NCBI GenBank assembly: GCA_020636775.1
Contig: JACJXF010000003.1
Location: 1 to 64,000 of the forward strand
DNA: 64,000 nt
Source of the DNA: Bacteroidales bacterium
GTDB lineage: Bacteria; Bacteroidota; Bacteroidia; Bacteroidales; GCA-2748055
Direction: 5' to 3'
The notes below the pieces were generated by a model that worked only from the letters and a program-made list of their open reading frames with translations, was not told the origin of the DNA and ran no database searches. The translations under genes were made by a program, and so were the position numbers. Positions 8,733 through 18,465 of the stretch are shown here, piece after piece. Position 1 is the stretch's first letter, and each line of letters starts with the position of its first letter.

Positions 8733-10019
8733 ATGTCAACCAAAGAAAAAATTAACCCTACACCCGGCTACCTCGATATGGAACTCCTGCGTTTTACCAC
8801 AGCAGGCAGTGTTGATGACGGAAAGAGTACATTGATAGGCAGACTTCTGTACGATAGTAAGTCCATCTTTGAAGACCAGATGGAAGCAGTAAAAATCGCC
8901 AGCGAAAGAAGAGGAGATGAACATGTTAACCTGGCACTTCTCACCGACGGTTTGCGGGCAGAAAGAGAGCAGGGTATTACCATTGATGTGGCATACCGCT
9001 ATTTTGCCACTCCTAAAAGAAAATTTATCATTGCCGATACTCCCGGGCATATTCAATATACCCGTAACATGGTTACCGGTGCATCCACCGCCAACCTGGC
9101 AATAATTCTGGTTGATGCACGACAGGGAGTTCTTGAGCAAACGATTCGCCATGCTTACATAGCATCCCTGCTCCGTATTCCACATGTTATGATTTGCGTA
9201 AATAAAATGGATCTGGTGGATTACAAGGAATCTGTTTTCGAATCCATAAAAAAGGATTTTAGTCAGATTGCCGCCAAGCTTGATATACTGGATGTCCGTT
9301 TTATTCCCATTAGTGCTCTTAAAGGCGACAATGTGGTGGATCGGTCAAAGGTAATGGACTGGTACGAAGGCCCCACCCTGATGTATGTTCTCGAAAATAT
9401 TCATATTGGCAACGACCTGAACATGGTCGATAGCCGCTTTCCCGTGCAGTATGTTATTCGCCCCCAGTCAAAGGAATATCATGATTACCGGGGTTATGCG
9501 GGAAGAATTGCCAGCGGCGAGTTTAAAAAAGGCGATAAAGTTAAGATACTTCCCTCCGGTTTTACTTCTACCATCGCATCCATTGATACCATGACCGGCA
9601 GTCTTGATAAGGCGCATGCTCCGATGTCAGTAACTCTCACCCTGAGTGATGATGTTGATATCAGCAGAGGGGATATGATTGTGGTAGACACAAAAGAACC
9701 TGAGGTTAGTCAGGATATTGATATGATGGTTTGCTGGCTGTCTGAGCGGCCTATGTCGTTGAACGGTAAGTATACCCTAAGACATACTTCCAACGATGTA
9801 AAATGTCTTATTAAGGAACTTCCCTATAAAATGGATATTAACAGTCTTGAGAAGATAAAAGACGTAAACTCTCTGGCTCTTAATGAAATAGGGAGAATCA
9901 AAGTTCGTACAACAAAGCCCTTGTTCTTTGACTCATATCGTAATAACAGGGTTACAGGAAGTGTGATCTTAATTGAAGAGGGTACGAACAATACAGTAGG
10001 CGCAGGAATGATAATCTAG
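8733..10019 (+). CDS. cysN: Sulfate adenylyltransferase subunit 1 (GTPase)
   Basis: A 428-residue elongation-factor-like GTPase that couples GTP hydrolysis to APS formation by CysD. Seen: G1 loop GSVDDGKST at residues 25-33, the switch region LRAEREQGITIDVAYRYF, DTPGH near residue 106, and NKMD for guanine specificity near residue 155. These are followed by the two beta-barrel domains. There is no C-terminal APS kinase domain, so it is CysN rather than the fused NodQ/CysNC form. Length is in the shorter Bacteroidota range. Confidence 0.97.
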   Translation: MSTKEKINPTPGYLDMELLRFTTAGSVDDGKSTLIGRLLYDSKSIFEDQMEAVKIASERRGDEHVNLALLTDGLRAEREQGITIDVAYRYFATPKRKFIIADTPGHIQYTRNMVTGASTANLAIILVDARQGVLEQTIRHAYIASLLRIPHVMICVNKMDLVDYKESVFESIKKDFSQIAAKLDILDVRFIPISALKGDNVVDRSKVMDWYEGPTLMYVLENIHIGNDLNMVDSRFPVQYVIRPQSKEYHDYRGYAGRIASGEFKKGDKVKILPSGFTSTIASIDTMTGSLDKAHAPMSVTLTLSDDVDISRGDMIVVDTKEPEVSQDIDMMVCWLSERPMSLNGKYTLRHTSNDVKCLIKELPYKMDINSLEKIKDVNSLALNEIGRIKVRTTKPLFFDSYRNNRVTGSVILIEEGTNNTVGAGMII

Positions 10020-10056
10020 CGAGGGATTTGAATTCAACGGAAATATTTTGCTGAAT

Positions 10057-10833
10057 TTAATCCAGCAGATTCTTTACCAGCCTCAATTTATGAGTATAGC
10101 GGTTTTGGGATGCCGAATAGATCCCCTGATGGTCAATACTGTCTATTTTCACTTTTCCGGAAGAATGTAATATTTTACCCTCATCCAGTATCATTCCCAC
10201 GTGAATAATTTCTCCATTATCATTGTCAAAAAAAGCCAGATCACCTCTGACAGCTTCAGCTATGAAACTTCTGGTTTTACCAACACCCGCCTGTTGTGAG
10301 GCATCTCTGGGAATAGCAATACCTGCCTGACTATAGAGATTCTGACACAAACCAGAACAATCGAAACCAAAGCTGCTCCGTCCTCCCCAAATATAAGGCA
10401 AGGATAATAATTTAAGCCCCCAGGATACAATCTGATCGCGCAAATTACCGGCTTTTTCCTCTTTAGTTTCGGGAAGGATATATACCTTATTTTCGATTAG
10501 AATCATTCCGGGAGATGAGATTCTCAGACGGCTTCCGCAACCCAGAATTAGCTGGTCTGATTTGTCTTTCGAATACAACACAGTAAACAAATCATGTAAA
10601 ATGATTGTTTTCAGATCTGTAATATCATTTTCTGCAGAAGTATAGCTTCCTTTACTGATCCAGCCTTCATAATGGTCATGATCCAGACTAATCCGTGTAA
10701 ATCCTTTTATCTTTTCCTGCTCAAGGATTGAAAAAGTATCTCCAAAAATAGCCTGGTTAACCATTTCACTGGTCTCCGAAGCTTCTTTTCTCATGGGAAT
10801 AAATGCCTGATTACAAATTCCTTTGGATAGCAT
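10057..10833 (-). CDS. NlpC/P60-family cell-wall endopeptidase
   Basis: A 258-residue cysteine peptidase resembling gamma-D-glutamyl-diamino-acid peptidases that trim or recycle peptidoglycan peptides. The N-terminal half holds SH3-like modules (an EGWISKG segment). The C-terminal half is the NlpC/P60 fold: catalytic cysteine in GFDCSGLCQN near residue 160, preceded by YIWGGRSS, and the catalytic histidine in IIHVGMI near residue 210. No clear signal peptide is visible, so it may act in the cytoplasm on recycled peptides, or be exported by an unrecognised signal. It is convergent with cysN. Confidence 0.9.
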   Translation of the reverse strand: MLSKGICNQAFIPMRKEASETSEMVNQAIFGDTFSILEQEKIKGFTRISLDHDHYEGWISKGSYTSAENDITDLKTIILHDLFTVLYSKDKSDQLILGCGSRLRISSPGMILIENKVYILPETKEEKAGNLRDQIVSWGLKLLSLPYIWGGRSSFGFDCSGLCQNLYSQAGIAIPRDASQQAGVGKTRSFIAEAVRGDLAFFDNDNGEIIHVGMILDEGKILHSSGKVKIDSIDHQGIYSASQNRYTHKLRLVKNLLD

Positions 10834-10918
10834 AGTGCAAAAAATATATTATTTTGACTCTTTTTGGAAATAGCCTCCATCATGATTATCAGCAAACGGC
10901 TTCATCATGTGCGAATGG

Positions 10919-10926
10919 CAAAGATA
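10919..10926 (-). promoter_or_regulatory. Probable -7 element for the NlpC/P60 gene
   Basis: On the minus strand TATCTTTGCC, a full TAnnTTTG match with the frequent trailing C. It lies about 85 bases upstream of the ATG at 10833. No good -33 element is seen. Confidence 0.4.
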
Positions 10927-11095
10927 ATAAATTGAAATGGAAATACGGGAGAGGATAAAGAGTCCGAAAAACAATTGTTTAAAAATGGCTTATATGGTAA
11001 TAATTACTGTAAGCTCTCGGGTTTTGTATTCTACCATAATATTTTCATAACTTTATGCCTTATACCTGACAGGTTTCTGATTAAAAAACAAATAC

Positions 11096-13240
11096 ATGAG
11101 CTTTTTAAATCGTATTAAAGCCCTCCTTAAAACAATTCGTTTACTCCTTATATTCGGAGGTGGTACCGCAATTGTGCTTTTTCTATTTCCAAGGGAAGGG
11201 AAATTCAGGTATGAATTTCAAAAGGGCAAACCCTGGATGCACAGCGTACTTGTTGCTCCTTTTAACTTTCCTATATATAAGCCTGAAGCCGAGGTTCAGA
11301 AAGAACGCGACAGCGTAATGCTTCAGTTTATTCCTTATTTTAATTACGATTCACTTGCAGGATCCAGGAATATTGAAAGATTCATGGCGGATTTTGAGAA
11401 GAAGTGGGTGGAATTTTCAGACAATAATAATAAGAATGGAATTCCCAGCGGATCAGGTACCTTGAAATTTTCTCCGGCTCAACTATCAAAAATTCACGAT
11501 ACCTATTTAAGTGAACTTACTTCTGATCTTAAAAAGGTCTACATGCAAGGTATTGTATTGGATCCATATCGCCTTGAAAATTTGCAAAATAAAGATGGTG
11601 TGGTCAATATTATTTCTGGAAATAGGGTGGAGGAAAAACCTGCTTCAACGGTCTATACTCAAAAAACTGCCTATGAATATATCAAAGAAAATATTGATAA
11701 GCTAGAGAATAGCTATGAGCAGAAGATTGTTCCTGAAAAGAGGTTTCTTGATGGAATTGATCTGGTAGATTTTATTGAAGCAAATCTGAATTATGACGAA
11801 AGCACTTCAAACAAAATGCGCGAGTCTCTTCTTGAGGGTCTGTCCATCACACAGGGAATGGTGCAGGCAGGTGAAAAAATTATAGCTCTCGGGGAGGTGG
11901 TTACAGATCAAAACCAGCTGGTATTGCAATCCCTTAAGCATGAATACGAGACTAACCCGAATATCGAAAGGAATTATTACCTAATAATTGCAGGACAGTC
12001 GATAATTGTCATTTTAGCCTTTCTGGTTCTTTACCTGTTCCTATTTCATTTTCGAACCGAGATTTTACATACAGCGGTAAAAACTTTTTTTATTGTTATG
12101 CTGGTAGTAATAATGGTATTGCTTGCCAAATGGACCTTAGTGAATGAAACCATTAGCCTGTATGTGGTTCCCTTTGTTATTCTGCCCATAATAATTAAAA
12201 CCTTTTATGATGCCCGACTCGCACTTTTTGTGCATTTGATTGCAATTTTTCTTGTTGGATTTCTGGCACCCAATGGATTTGAATTTGTTTTCATGAATTT
12301 TATTGTCGGGGTATTTTCAATTTTTACCCTCAGAAATAATTACCGGCGGGGGATACTCTTTATTTCTGCCGTAATTACTTTTTTATCCTATGTTCTTATT
12401 TATAACGGGATATCTCTGATGCAGGAAGGGCGTATCCAGAATATCGACCTGATTACATATGCATGGTTTGGCGGCAATGCCTTATTAGTGCTTACATCCT
12501 ATCCTTTAATCTTTATTTTTGAGAAAATATTTGGTTTTGTTTCTGATGCCACATTGGTTGAATTGTCTGATACCAATCAACCCCTTTTAAGAAAACTGGC
12601 TGAGTCGGCTCCCGGTACTTTCCAGCATTCTCTTCAGGTGGCAAATCTGGCAGAAGAGGCGGTTCTTAAAGTCGGAGGGAATCCCCTGCTGGTTCGTGCC
12701 GGCGCCCTATATCACGATATCGGGAAAACAGATGATCCTATGTATTTCGTAGAGAACCTGAATTCAGGCTTCAATCCTCATAGCAATCTCACATTTGAGC
12801 AGAGTGCTGAAAAAATTATTACTCATGTTACGAGGGGTATAGAAATCGCACAGAAGGCCAAGCTTCCCGGAATAATAATTGATTTCATCAGAACACATCA
12901 TGGTACTACAACAGTACTGTATTTTTACCGTTCTTTTTTGAAGGAATATCCCGGGGCAGAAGTTGATATTCAGAAGTTTACCTATCCGGGTCCATGTCCG
13001 TTTTCCAAGGAAACGGCTATACTGATGATGGCCGACTCCATCGAAGCCGCCTCCCGTAGTCTTAAAAAGATTGATCTTGAAACCATTGATATTTTGATTG
13101 AAGGTATTATTACGCGCCAGTTCAGTGATCATCAATTCGATAATGTTGATTTGACTTTCAGGGATATCGAACAGATTAAAGCGGTTTTTAAGAGCAAGCT
13201 GGTTAATATCTACCACCCTAGAATAGAATATCCCGAGTAA
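11096..13240 (+). CDS. PgpH-like membrane HD-domain phosphohydrolase (c-di-AMP phosphodiesterase)
   Basis: A 714-residue protein with the PgpH/7TMR-HD architecture: one membrane helix near residues 14-32, a large extracytoplasmic domain (about 35-295), about seven transmembrane helices (about 300-470) and a cytosolic HD domain. The HD domain shows ESAPGTFQHSLQVANLAEEA, the metal-binding HD pair in ALYHDIGKTDD near residue 540, FIRTHHGTT and MMADSIEAASRSL. Characterised members hydrolyse cyclic di-AMP. Together with the YbbR-like protein at 33316-34314 it suggests c-di-AMP control of turgor or the envelope, although no cyclase is in the window. Confidence 0.92.
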   Translation: MSFLNRIKALLKTIRLLLIFGGGTAIVLFLFPREGKFRYEFQKGKPWMHSVLVAPFNFPIYKPEAEVQKERDSVMLQFIPYFNYDSLAGSRNIERFMADFEKKWVEFSDNNNKNGIPSGSGTLKFSPAQLSKIHDTYLSELTSDLKKVYMQGIVLDPYRLENLQNKDGVVNIISGNRVEEKPASTVYTQKTAYEYIKENIDKLENSYEQKIVPEKRFLDGIDLVDFIEANLNYDESTSNKMRESLLEGLSITQGMVQAGEKIIALGEVVTDQNQLVLQSLKHEYETNPNIERNYYLIIAGQSIIVILAFLVLYLFLFHFRTEILHTAVKTFFIVMLVVIMVLLAKWTLVNETISLYVVPFVILPIIIKTFYDARLALFVHLIAIFLVGFLAPNGFEFVFMNFIVGVFSIFTLRNNYRRGILFISAVITFLSYVLIYNGISLMQEGRIQNIDLITYAWFGGNALLVLTSYPLIFIFEKIFGFVSDATLVELSDTNQPLLRKLAESAPGTFQHSLQVANLAEEAVLKVGGNPLLVRAGALYHDIGKTDDPMYFVENLNSGFNPHSNLTFEQSAEKIITHVTRGIEIAQKAKLPGIIIDFIRTHHGTTTVLYFYRSFLKEYPGAEVDIQKFTYPGPCPFSKETAILMMADSIEAASRSLKKIDLETIDILIEGIITRQFSDHQFDNVDLTFRDIEQIKAVFKSKLVNIYHPRIEYPE

Positions 13241-13336
13241 ATATTTATTTTGGGTAAATTATCGAAGGCTGTGAAGTGAAATCTAAAGCCTGATTTGTAA
13301 AATACCGATCGGTTTTTTGAATCTAATTCGCTATTC

Positions 13337-14002
13337 TTACATCTCAACTTCCAATACATCCGGATACAGGCTAGCATTCCAGGAGAAGGTGCTTTCCGGA
13401 ATTTTCAGGTCTTTGATAATTTCACGGGAGTAGATAGTATAATGAACCCCGTTTTTTTGCTGCATGGAAAAGGAATAGAAGACACCATTTTTCTTGTTTA
13501 CAAGTATCCTCATTATCGAGTAACTCGTATTCAGATCTTTGGGATACAATTCAATCTGAGTATATGATATCCCGTTCATATTCACATCTTCTTTCAAACG
13601 ATACTTGTAATAGGTTTTGAAGTCTTTAATCAGTCGAAATGGAGAAAGAAGCATGTCATCCATATTTTCTCCTGACGGAATACTGCTATAAACTTCTTTT
13701 GCTGCAATATTATAAACCCATAAAGTCTTCCCGTTAAAGTACATTTCACCATCATCTGTTTTGAGTTTATATTTATTTCCCTTGATAATAATGGACCCAT
13801 AGTCAGAAACTTTAGAAGGGGGTTCAGCACTTTCAACTTCATATTTAAATTCAATCTGTAAGGCTTTGTCCGCATCAAAAAGCTTGGAAATTTGCTCTAG
13901 AAAGGGTTCTGCAGCCGGATCCTGTACAAGGGCATCCTTATTTGTCTGAGCTAGGGCAGAAGAGAAAAATAATAGAAAGAATACTATATAATGGATTTTC
14001 AT
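13337..14002 (-). CDS. lolA: LolA-like outer-membrane lipoprotein carrier
   Basis: A 221-residue periplasmic protein with a signal peptide (residues 1-19, ending SALAQ). The segment FLEQISKLFDADKALQIEFK opens the LolA fold, an incomplete beta-barrel that shuttles lipoproteins from the inner to the outer membrane. The FNGKTLWVYN and KEVYSSI strands fit the family. It starts 12 bases after ftsK, the gene order usual in Bacteroidota. The symbol is given on family grounds. Confidence 0.88.
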   Translation of the reverse strand: MKIHYIVFFLLFFSSALAQTNKDALVQDPAAEPFLEQISKLFDADKALQIEFKYEVESAEPPSKVSDYGSIIIKGNKYKLKTDDGEMYFNGKTLWVYNIAAKEVYSSIPSGENMDDMLLSPFRLIKDFKTYYKYRLKEDVNMNGISYTQIELYPKDLNTSYSIMRILVNKKNGVFYSFSMQQKNGVHYTIYSREIIKDLKIPESTFSWNASLYPDVLEVEM

Positions 14003-14014
14003 ATCAAATCAGTT

Positions 14015-16312
14015 TTATTCCAGACTCTTCAAAATGTGTTCCAAACTCACCTCATCCTGTATTAAAACGTCTCTTGCCTTACTTCCTTCGAAGGGTCCCA
14101 GGATACCCGCAGCTTCCAATTGATCCACTATACGACCGGCCCTGTTATATCCTAGCGATAATTTTCTTTGTATCAGAGAGGTGGATCCCTGCTGATACTG
14201 TACCACGAGACGTGCTGCTGTTTCAAATTCAGCATCTCTCTTTTTCAGATCGACATCCAGTTTTCCTGAGCTGACATCTTCAACCTCAGGCAGAATGTGG
14301 GCGGAAGGATAAGCCCTCTGGCTGCCGATAAATTCCGTCAATGAGTCAATTTCGGGTGTATCTATAAAGGCGCATTGTATGCGGACGGGGTCACTTCCTG
14401 CTGAAATTAGCATGTCACCACGACCAATCAGCTGATTTGCTCCCGACATGTCAAGAATGGTTCTCGAATCCACCACCGACAATACTCTGAAGGCTACTCT
14501 GGCAGGGAAGTTTGCTTTAATCACACCGGTAATAATATTGGTGGTGGGTCGCTGTGTGGCGATAATAAGGTGTATTCCGATAGCCCTTGCCAGCTGAGCA
14601 AGCCTTGCAATCGGGTTCTCAACTTCCCTGCCGGCTGTCATAATAAGATCCGCAAACTCGTCTATGACCAGAACTATGTATGGTAAAAAGCGATGGCCTT
14701 TTTCCGGGTTAAGCTTTCTTTTGATGAACTTTTCGTTATACTCCTTGATGTTTCTGACGTGTGCATTTTTCAACAAGTTATACCTGTCGTCCATTTCCTT
14801 GGTGAGAGAGTTCAGCGTAGTAATTACCTTCTGAGTATCGGTAATAATCGCTTCTTCTGTATCCGGTAATTTGGCCAGAAAATGCCGTTCAATTTTAGCA
14901 TAAAGGGTCAGCTCTACCTTTTTAGGATCAACCAGTACAAATTTTAGCTGCGAAGGATGCTTTTTGTAGAGCAGGGATGTTATAATGGCATTGAGACCGA
15001 CCGATTTTCCCTGGCCTGTTGCACCGGCCACAAGAAGGTGTGGCATACGGGTTAAATCGAAAACATAGGTTTCATTACTGATGGTTTTTCCAAGAGCAAC
15101 CGGCAATTCGTAGTCTTCCTCCTGAAATTTCTTAGAGGATAAAACCGACTTCATAGAAACGGTTTTAGGCTTCTGGTTGGGAACTTCAATTCCAATGGTG
15201 CCTCTTCCCGGAATAGGAGCTATTATACGAATCCCAAGTGCAGCAAGACTTAATGCTATATCGTCTTCAAGGCTCTTTATTTTTGAAATTCTGATACCGG
15301 GTGCGGGAACAATCTCGTAAAGGGTCACTGTTGGGCCAATGGTAGCTTTAATTTTGTCGATCGTGATCTTATAATTAGCCAGGGTCTCAACGATTTTATT
15401 CTTATTTGAGATCAGTTCTTCATTGCTAACAGATACTGTTCCGCTTTCGTAGTCATTTAAAAGTGAAAGGGGAGGATACTTATAGGAGGAAAGGTCGAGA
15501 GTAGGATCATAATCTTTTTCGATGGCATCCGGATTCTCAATTTCATCATTGGCGTCGGGTTTCTCAACAGTGAGCACAATCTCACCTTCCTCCTGGGGTA
15601 ATAATATCTCTTCCTCCTCAGGTTCATCAGGTAAAATTTCCTCATCCGGAATTTCTTCTTTCTCAGGAATATGCACCTCCTTTTCTTCAGTTTTTTCTTC
15701 TGCTTCAGCTGCTTTTTCGGCATCTAAGGACTTTTCTTTCCTTGTAAATAACTTCTTCAGAAAGGGAAGGGTTTTGGCATAGGAGAAAATAAAAAACGCA
15801 AGACTAAGGAGCAGAAGCAAAAAACCGGTTCCTGGCTTTCCAAGACTGGCATTAAGCCACTGACTTACATAAAAGCCATGTCCGCCCCCAGGTCCGCTGC
15901 CAAGGTATTCATTATGCATCCCAAAAACATACCCCAATATAATTGACAGAAGAATCAGACCTGCAAGGCTTATTCTGAGAGTTCTCCATGTTTTAAAAAC
16001 ATGTATTTTGAAGAAGCTAATCCCTGTAACAAAAAGCATGAATGGGAAAATAAATGAAGCAATTCCAAACCAGTGATTGAAAAATATGGCGGATATCCAG
16101 GCTCCGAGTTTTCCGGCATTATTATCAACCGAAATTTCAGGACCGGAAAACAGCTTCTCCCAGAAAAAATCCTGATCCGCCCTCCACGTAAACAGGTAGG
16201 AAATAAAGGCAATCGCAATATATAGGGAAAGCAAAATAAAGAAGCTCCCAATAACTACCTTAACCCGCTCATCTCGAAAGAATTGTATTATTGCTTTAAA
16301 AAATTTTACCAT
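14015..16312 (-). CDS. ftsK: DNA translocase FtsK/SpoIIIE
   Basis: A 765-residue septal DNA pump that clears chromosome ends from the division site. There are about four membrane helices in residues 20-190, then a Glu/Asp/Pro-rich linker (about 195-265; EEKTEEKEVHIPEKEEIPDE) and the motor. Walker A GATGQGKSVGLNAI is near residue 430 and Walker B VLVIDEFADLI near residue 550, with ATQRP following. The C-terminal gamma winged helix (about 695-765; GYNRAGRIVDQLE) reads the orienting sequences. The linker is short compared with E. coli FtsK but usual for the phylum. It is flanked by an upstream lipoprotein gene and downstream lolA on the same strand. Confidence 0.97.
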   Translation of the reverse strand: MVKFFKAIIQFFRDERVKVVIGSFFILLSLYIAIAFISYLFTWRADQDFFWEKLFSGPEISVDNNAGKLGAWISAIFFNHWFGIASFIFPFMLFVTGISFFKIHVFKTWRTLRISLAGLILLSIILGYVFGMHNEYLGSGPGGGHGFYVSQWLNASLGKPGTGFLLLLLSLAFFIFSYAKTLPFLKKLFTRKEKSLDAEKAAEAEEKTEEKEVHIPEKEEIPDEEILPDEPEEEEILLPQEEGEIVLTVEKPDANDEIENPDAIEKDYDPTLDLSSYKYPPLSLLNDYESGTVSVSNEELISNKNKIVETLANYKITIDKIKATIGPTVTLYEIVPAPGIRISKIKSLEDDIALSLAALGIRIIAPIPGRGTIGIEVPNQKPKTVSMKSVLSSKKFQEEDYELPVALGKTISNETYVFDLTRMPHLLVAGATGQGKSVGLNAIITSLLYKKHPSQLKFVLVDPKKVELTLYAKIERHFLAKLPDTEEAIITDTQKVITTLNSLTKEMDDRYNLLKNAHVRNIKEYNEKFIKRKLNPEKGHRFLPYIVLVIDEFADLIMTAGREVENPIARLAQLARAIGIHLIIATQRPTTNIITGVIKANFPARVAFRVLSVVDSRTILDMSGANQLIGRGDMLISAGSDPVRIQCAFIDTPEIDSLTEFIGSQRAYPSAHILPEVEDVSSGKLDVDLKKRDAEFETAARLVVQYQQGSTSLIQRKLSLGYNRAGRIVDQLEAAGILGPFEGSKARDVLIQDEVSLEHILKSLE

Positions 16313-16376
16313 TTACTTTTCCGGAATCGTTAAAATTTTACAGATATTCATCACTACGATAGAACTATCGAATGGC

Positions 16377-17060
16377 TTACTTAAAAAGTTCCCTGAATTT
16401 TCTTTCCATGAATTCTTTTGATCGCTCCTGATAATCGTCAGAAACTTTAAAGCTTTCCCATGAAATCATTTTCTCTTCAATTGAGCTTGCTGTAAGATTC
16501 ATGTCAAGAAGACTCAACTGTGTATTAAATTCAAGAAGTACTTCACCCAGATCCTTGTAAGGAGTTGTAACATTTGGGTTTTTAATTTTTATTTCTGAGG
16601 TGCTCCAGGCTTTAAATTCAGGAATACTATCAGAACTGATAAGCCATTCATTGGATGAATATCCTAAAATATCTTTTTTTGCATCAGTTTCTGTTATGGA
16701 AAGATTTGTAGTTTCCTTAAAACCGCATGGAAGCTCACCTTTCTTTCCATAATAAACATATTTTTTGTCAAATATTCTTAGTAATGTAATAACCGATTCG
16801 TTTTTTAAATTTCCAATGTAGATAAGTGAAAATTGCCCAAAAAAACCTTCAATCCTGTTCATGGCAAAGTTGCCGGCAAAAATCACAATCATCTTGCGGG
16901 GCAACATTTTAGTTGGAATACTACCTGCCTGCTCGTTAAGATAGGTGACCTTATACTCAATTATCTTTGCTGAAACCTCACCTGATGGTATGGAATTGCT
17001 GTTACAACCTGAAAGAATAATTATGGGTATCAAAAGATACCATATGTTCAAGTTTTTCAA
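16377..17060 (-). CDS. Predicted lipoprotein, function unknown
   Basis: A 227-residue protein with a lipoprotein signal (hydrophobic residues 7-17, cysteine in LSGCNSN). The segment AKIIEYKVTYLN followed by alternating strand-like stretches resembles the beta-rich fold of GLPGLI/DUF4412-type proteins of Bacteroidota, but I cannot assign it firmly. It lies 64 bases upstream of ftsK on the same strand and may be the first gene of the ftsK-lolA transcript. No catalytic motif is visible. Confidence 0.75.
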   Translation of the reverse strand: MKNLNIWYLLIPIIILSGCNSNSIPSGEVSAKIIEYKVTYLNEQAGSIPTKMLPRKMIVIFAGNFAMNRIEGFFGQFSLIYIGNLKNESVITLLRIFDKKYVYYGKKGELPCGFKETTNLSITETDAKKDILGYSSNEWLISSDSIPEFKAWSTSEIKIKNPNVTTPYKDLGEVLLEFNTQLSLLDMNLTASSIEEKMISWESFKVSDDYQERSKEFMERKFRELFK

Positions 17061-17301
17061 AGTATGCTCAGTATATCAGTTAATAGGGGTAAAGGTATTA
17101 AATAATTCGAAACTAATTTAAACGATTTTTTAACATCCGTAAAATGTATGGACCAGTTTTAAAGTGATGATAAAATCAGACTTTGGTTATACTATGAGTA
17201 TTGTAATTAATTAAAATACGGAATTCACTTATGGGGAAATCAAATAATGTCATTTTCTGTTCATTTTAACATAGTTATTATTGTTTTATAACAAACCCCC
17301 A

Positions 17302-17335
17302 TTTGCATTTTGTATAATTTGATTGCTTAGTTTTG
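17302..17335 (+). promoter_or_regulatory. Probable promoter of the carbamate kinase gene
   Basis: TTTG at 17302-17305, a 22-base gap and TAGTTTTG at 17328-17335. The -7 match is complete; the spacing is one base longer than the usual range. Transcription would begin near 17342, just before the ATG at 17358. Confidence 0.55.
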
Positions 17336-17357
17336 TTCTTCCTTAATCCGGAATTTT

Positions 17358-18311
17358 ATGAATAAACTTGCAGTTGTTGCTTTAGGGGGAAATGCACTGC
17401 TACGCGGAAACCAGCTGGGTACCATTGACGAACAGGAACAGAACACCACCGATACTCTCGAAAACCTTGTTTTTCTGCTAAGGGAAGGATACGACCTGGT
17501 TATAAGCCATGGTAATGGTCCTCAGGTTGGTAATATACTCATGAGAAATGACGCGGGTGAAACAATGTATGGTATTCCCCAGATGCCGCTGGATATATGT
17601 GTTGCTGATTCTCAGGGAGGTATAGGATACATGATTGAAAGAATGCTTAGAAATGTGTTGAAAAAACATAATATCCAAAAAGAGGTAGTTACCCTTGTAA
17701 CACAGGTATTGGTTGATATTAATGACCCTGCATTTCAAAATCCGACCAAAAGGATCGGGAAGATTTATAACAGGGAACAATCATTAAAAATTAATTCCGA
17801 AAAGGGATGGGAATTTAAGGAAGAAATAAAGGTTAAGGATGGATGGCGCAGAGTGGTTCCATCACCTAAACCTATTGGAATTATGAATGAAAAGGTGGTT
17901 GAATCTCTTACCCGCCAGGGAACTATTGTAATAGCTGCCGGAGGTGGAGGAGTGCCTGTATACATTGATGAAAATAATAATATAAGACCAGCAGAAGCAG
18001 TTATCGACAAGGATCTTGCATCTTCTCTGCTTGCTGCCCGCATTAAAGCCGATGAATTTTACATTCTTACTGATGTTTCCTTTGTTTATATCAACTACAA
18101 CAAACCAAATCAGGAGGTTCGTGAATTTTTGAATTATAAGGATACTCTTAAGTTGCTGGAGGAGGGACAGTTTTCTGAAGGAAGTATGGCTCCCAAAATA
18201 AGAGCATGTCTTCAGTTTATTGAGCAGGGAGGAAGCAAAAGCGTGATTACCGAGGCCTTTAAGCTGGAAGACAAATCTTACGGCACAAAAATAACCATGG
18301 AATACGATTAA
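17358..18311 (+). CDS. arcC: Carbamate kinase
   Basis: A 317-residue amino-acid-kinase-fold enzyme that makes ATP from carbamoyl phosphate and ADP (releasing ammonia and CO2), or runs in reverse. The N-terminal VVALGGNALL loop binds phosphate, and VISHGNGPQVGNIL and VVPSPKP are family signatures. IAAGGGGVPV and IDKDLASSLLA line the nucleotide site. Length fits the family (about 310). An ornithine carbamoyltransferase follows 154 bases downstream, so the pair can split citrulline to ornithine with ATP gain. No arginine deiminase is in the window. Confidence 0.95.
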   Translation: MNKLAVVALGGNALLRGNQLGTIDEQEQNTTDTLENLVFLLREGYDLVISHGNGPQVGNILMRNDAGETMYGIPQMPLDICVADSQGGIGYMIERMLRNVLKKHNIQKEVVTLVTQVLVDINDPAFQNPTKRIGKIYNREQSLKINSEKGWEFKEEIKVKDGWRRVVPSPKPIGIMNEKVVESLTRQGTIVIAAGGGGVPVYIDENNNIRPAEAVIDKDLASSLLAARIKADEFYILTDVSFVYINYNKPNQEVREFLNYKDTLKLLEEGQFSEGSMAPKIRACLQFIEQGGSKSVITEAFKLEDKSYGTKITMEYD

Positions 18312-18465
18312 TTTCCTCAAAATATATACTTTTACAGGAGCTTAAAAAGAGGGGGAGCCTATTTTTATTTCACCTTGTTTTTTGCTGAAAGAAGCCTAAA
18401 GGGGACAATGTTTTCATTGTTTTCAGAATAATATATTATCCGAAACCCGAATAAAAATTTAACTC

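Noticed and set aside
13301..13318. ACCGATCGGT palindrome followed by T residues between the PgpH-like gene and lolA
   Set aside because: No loop bases and only a weak stem, so it is not convincing as a terminator.
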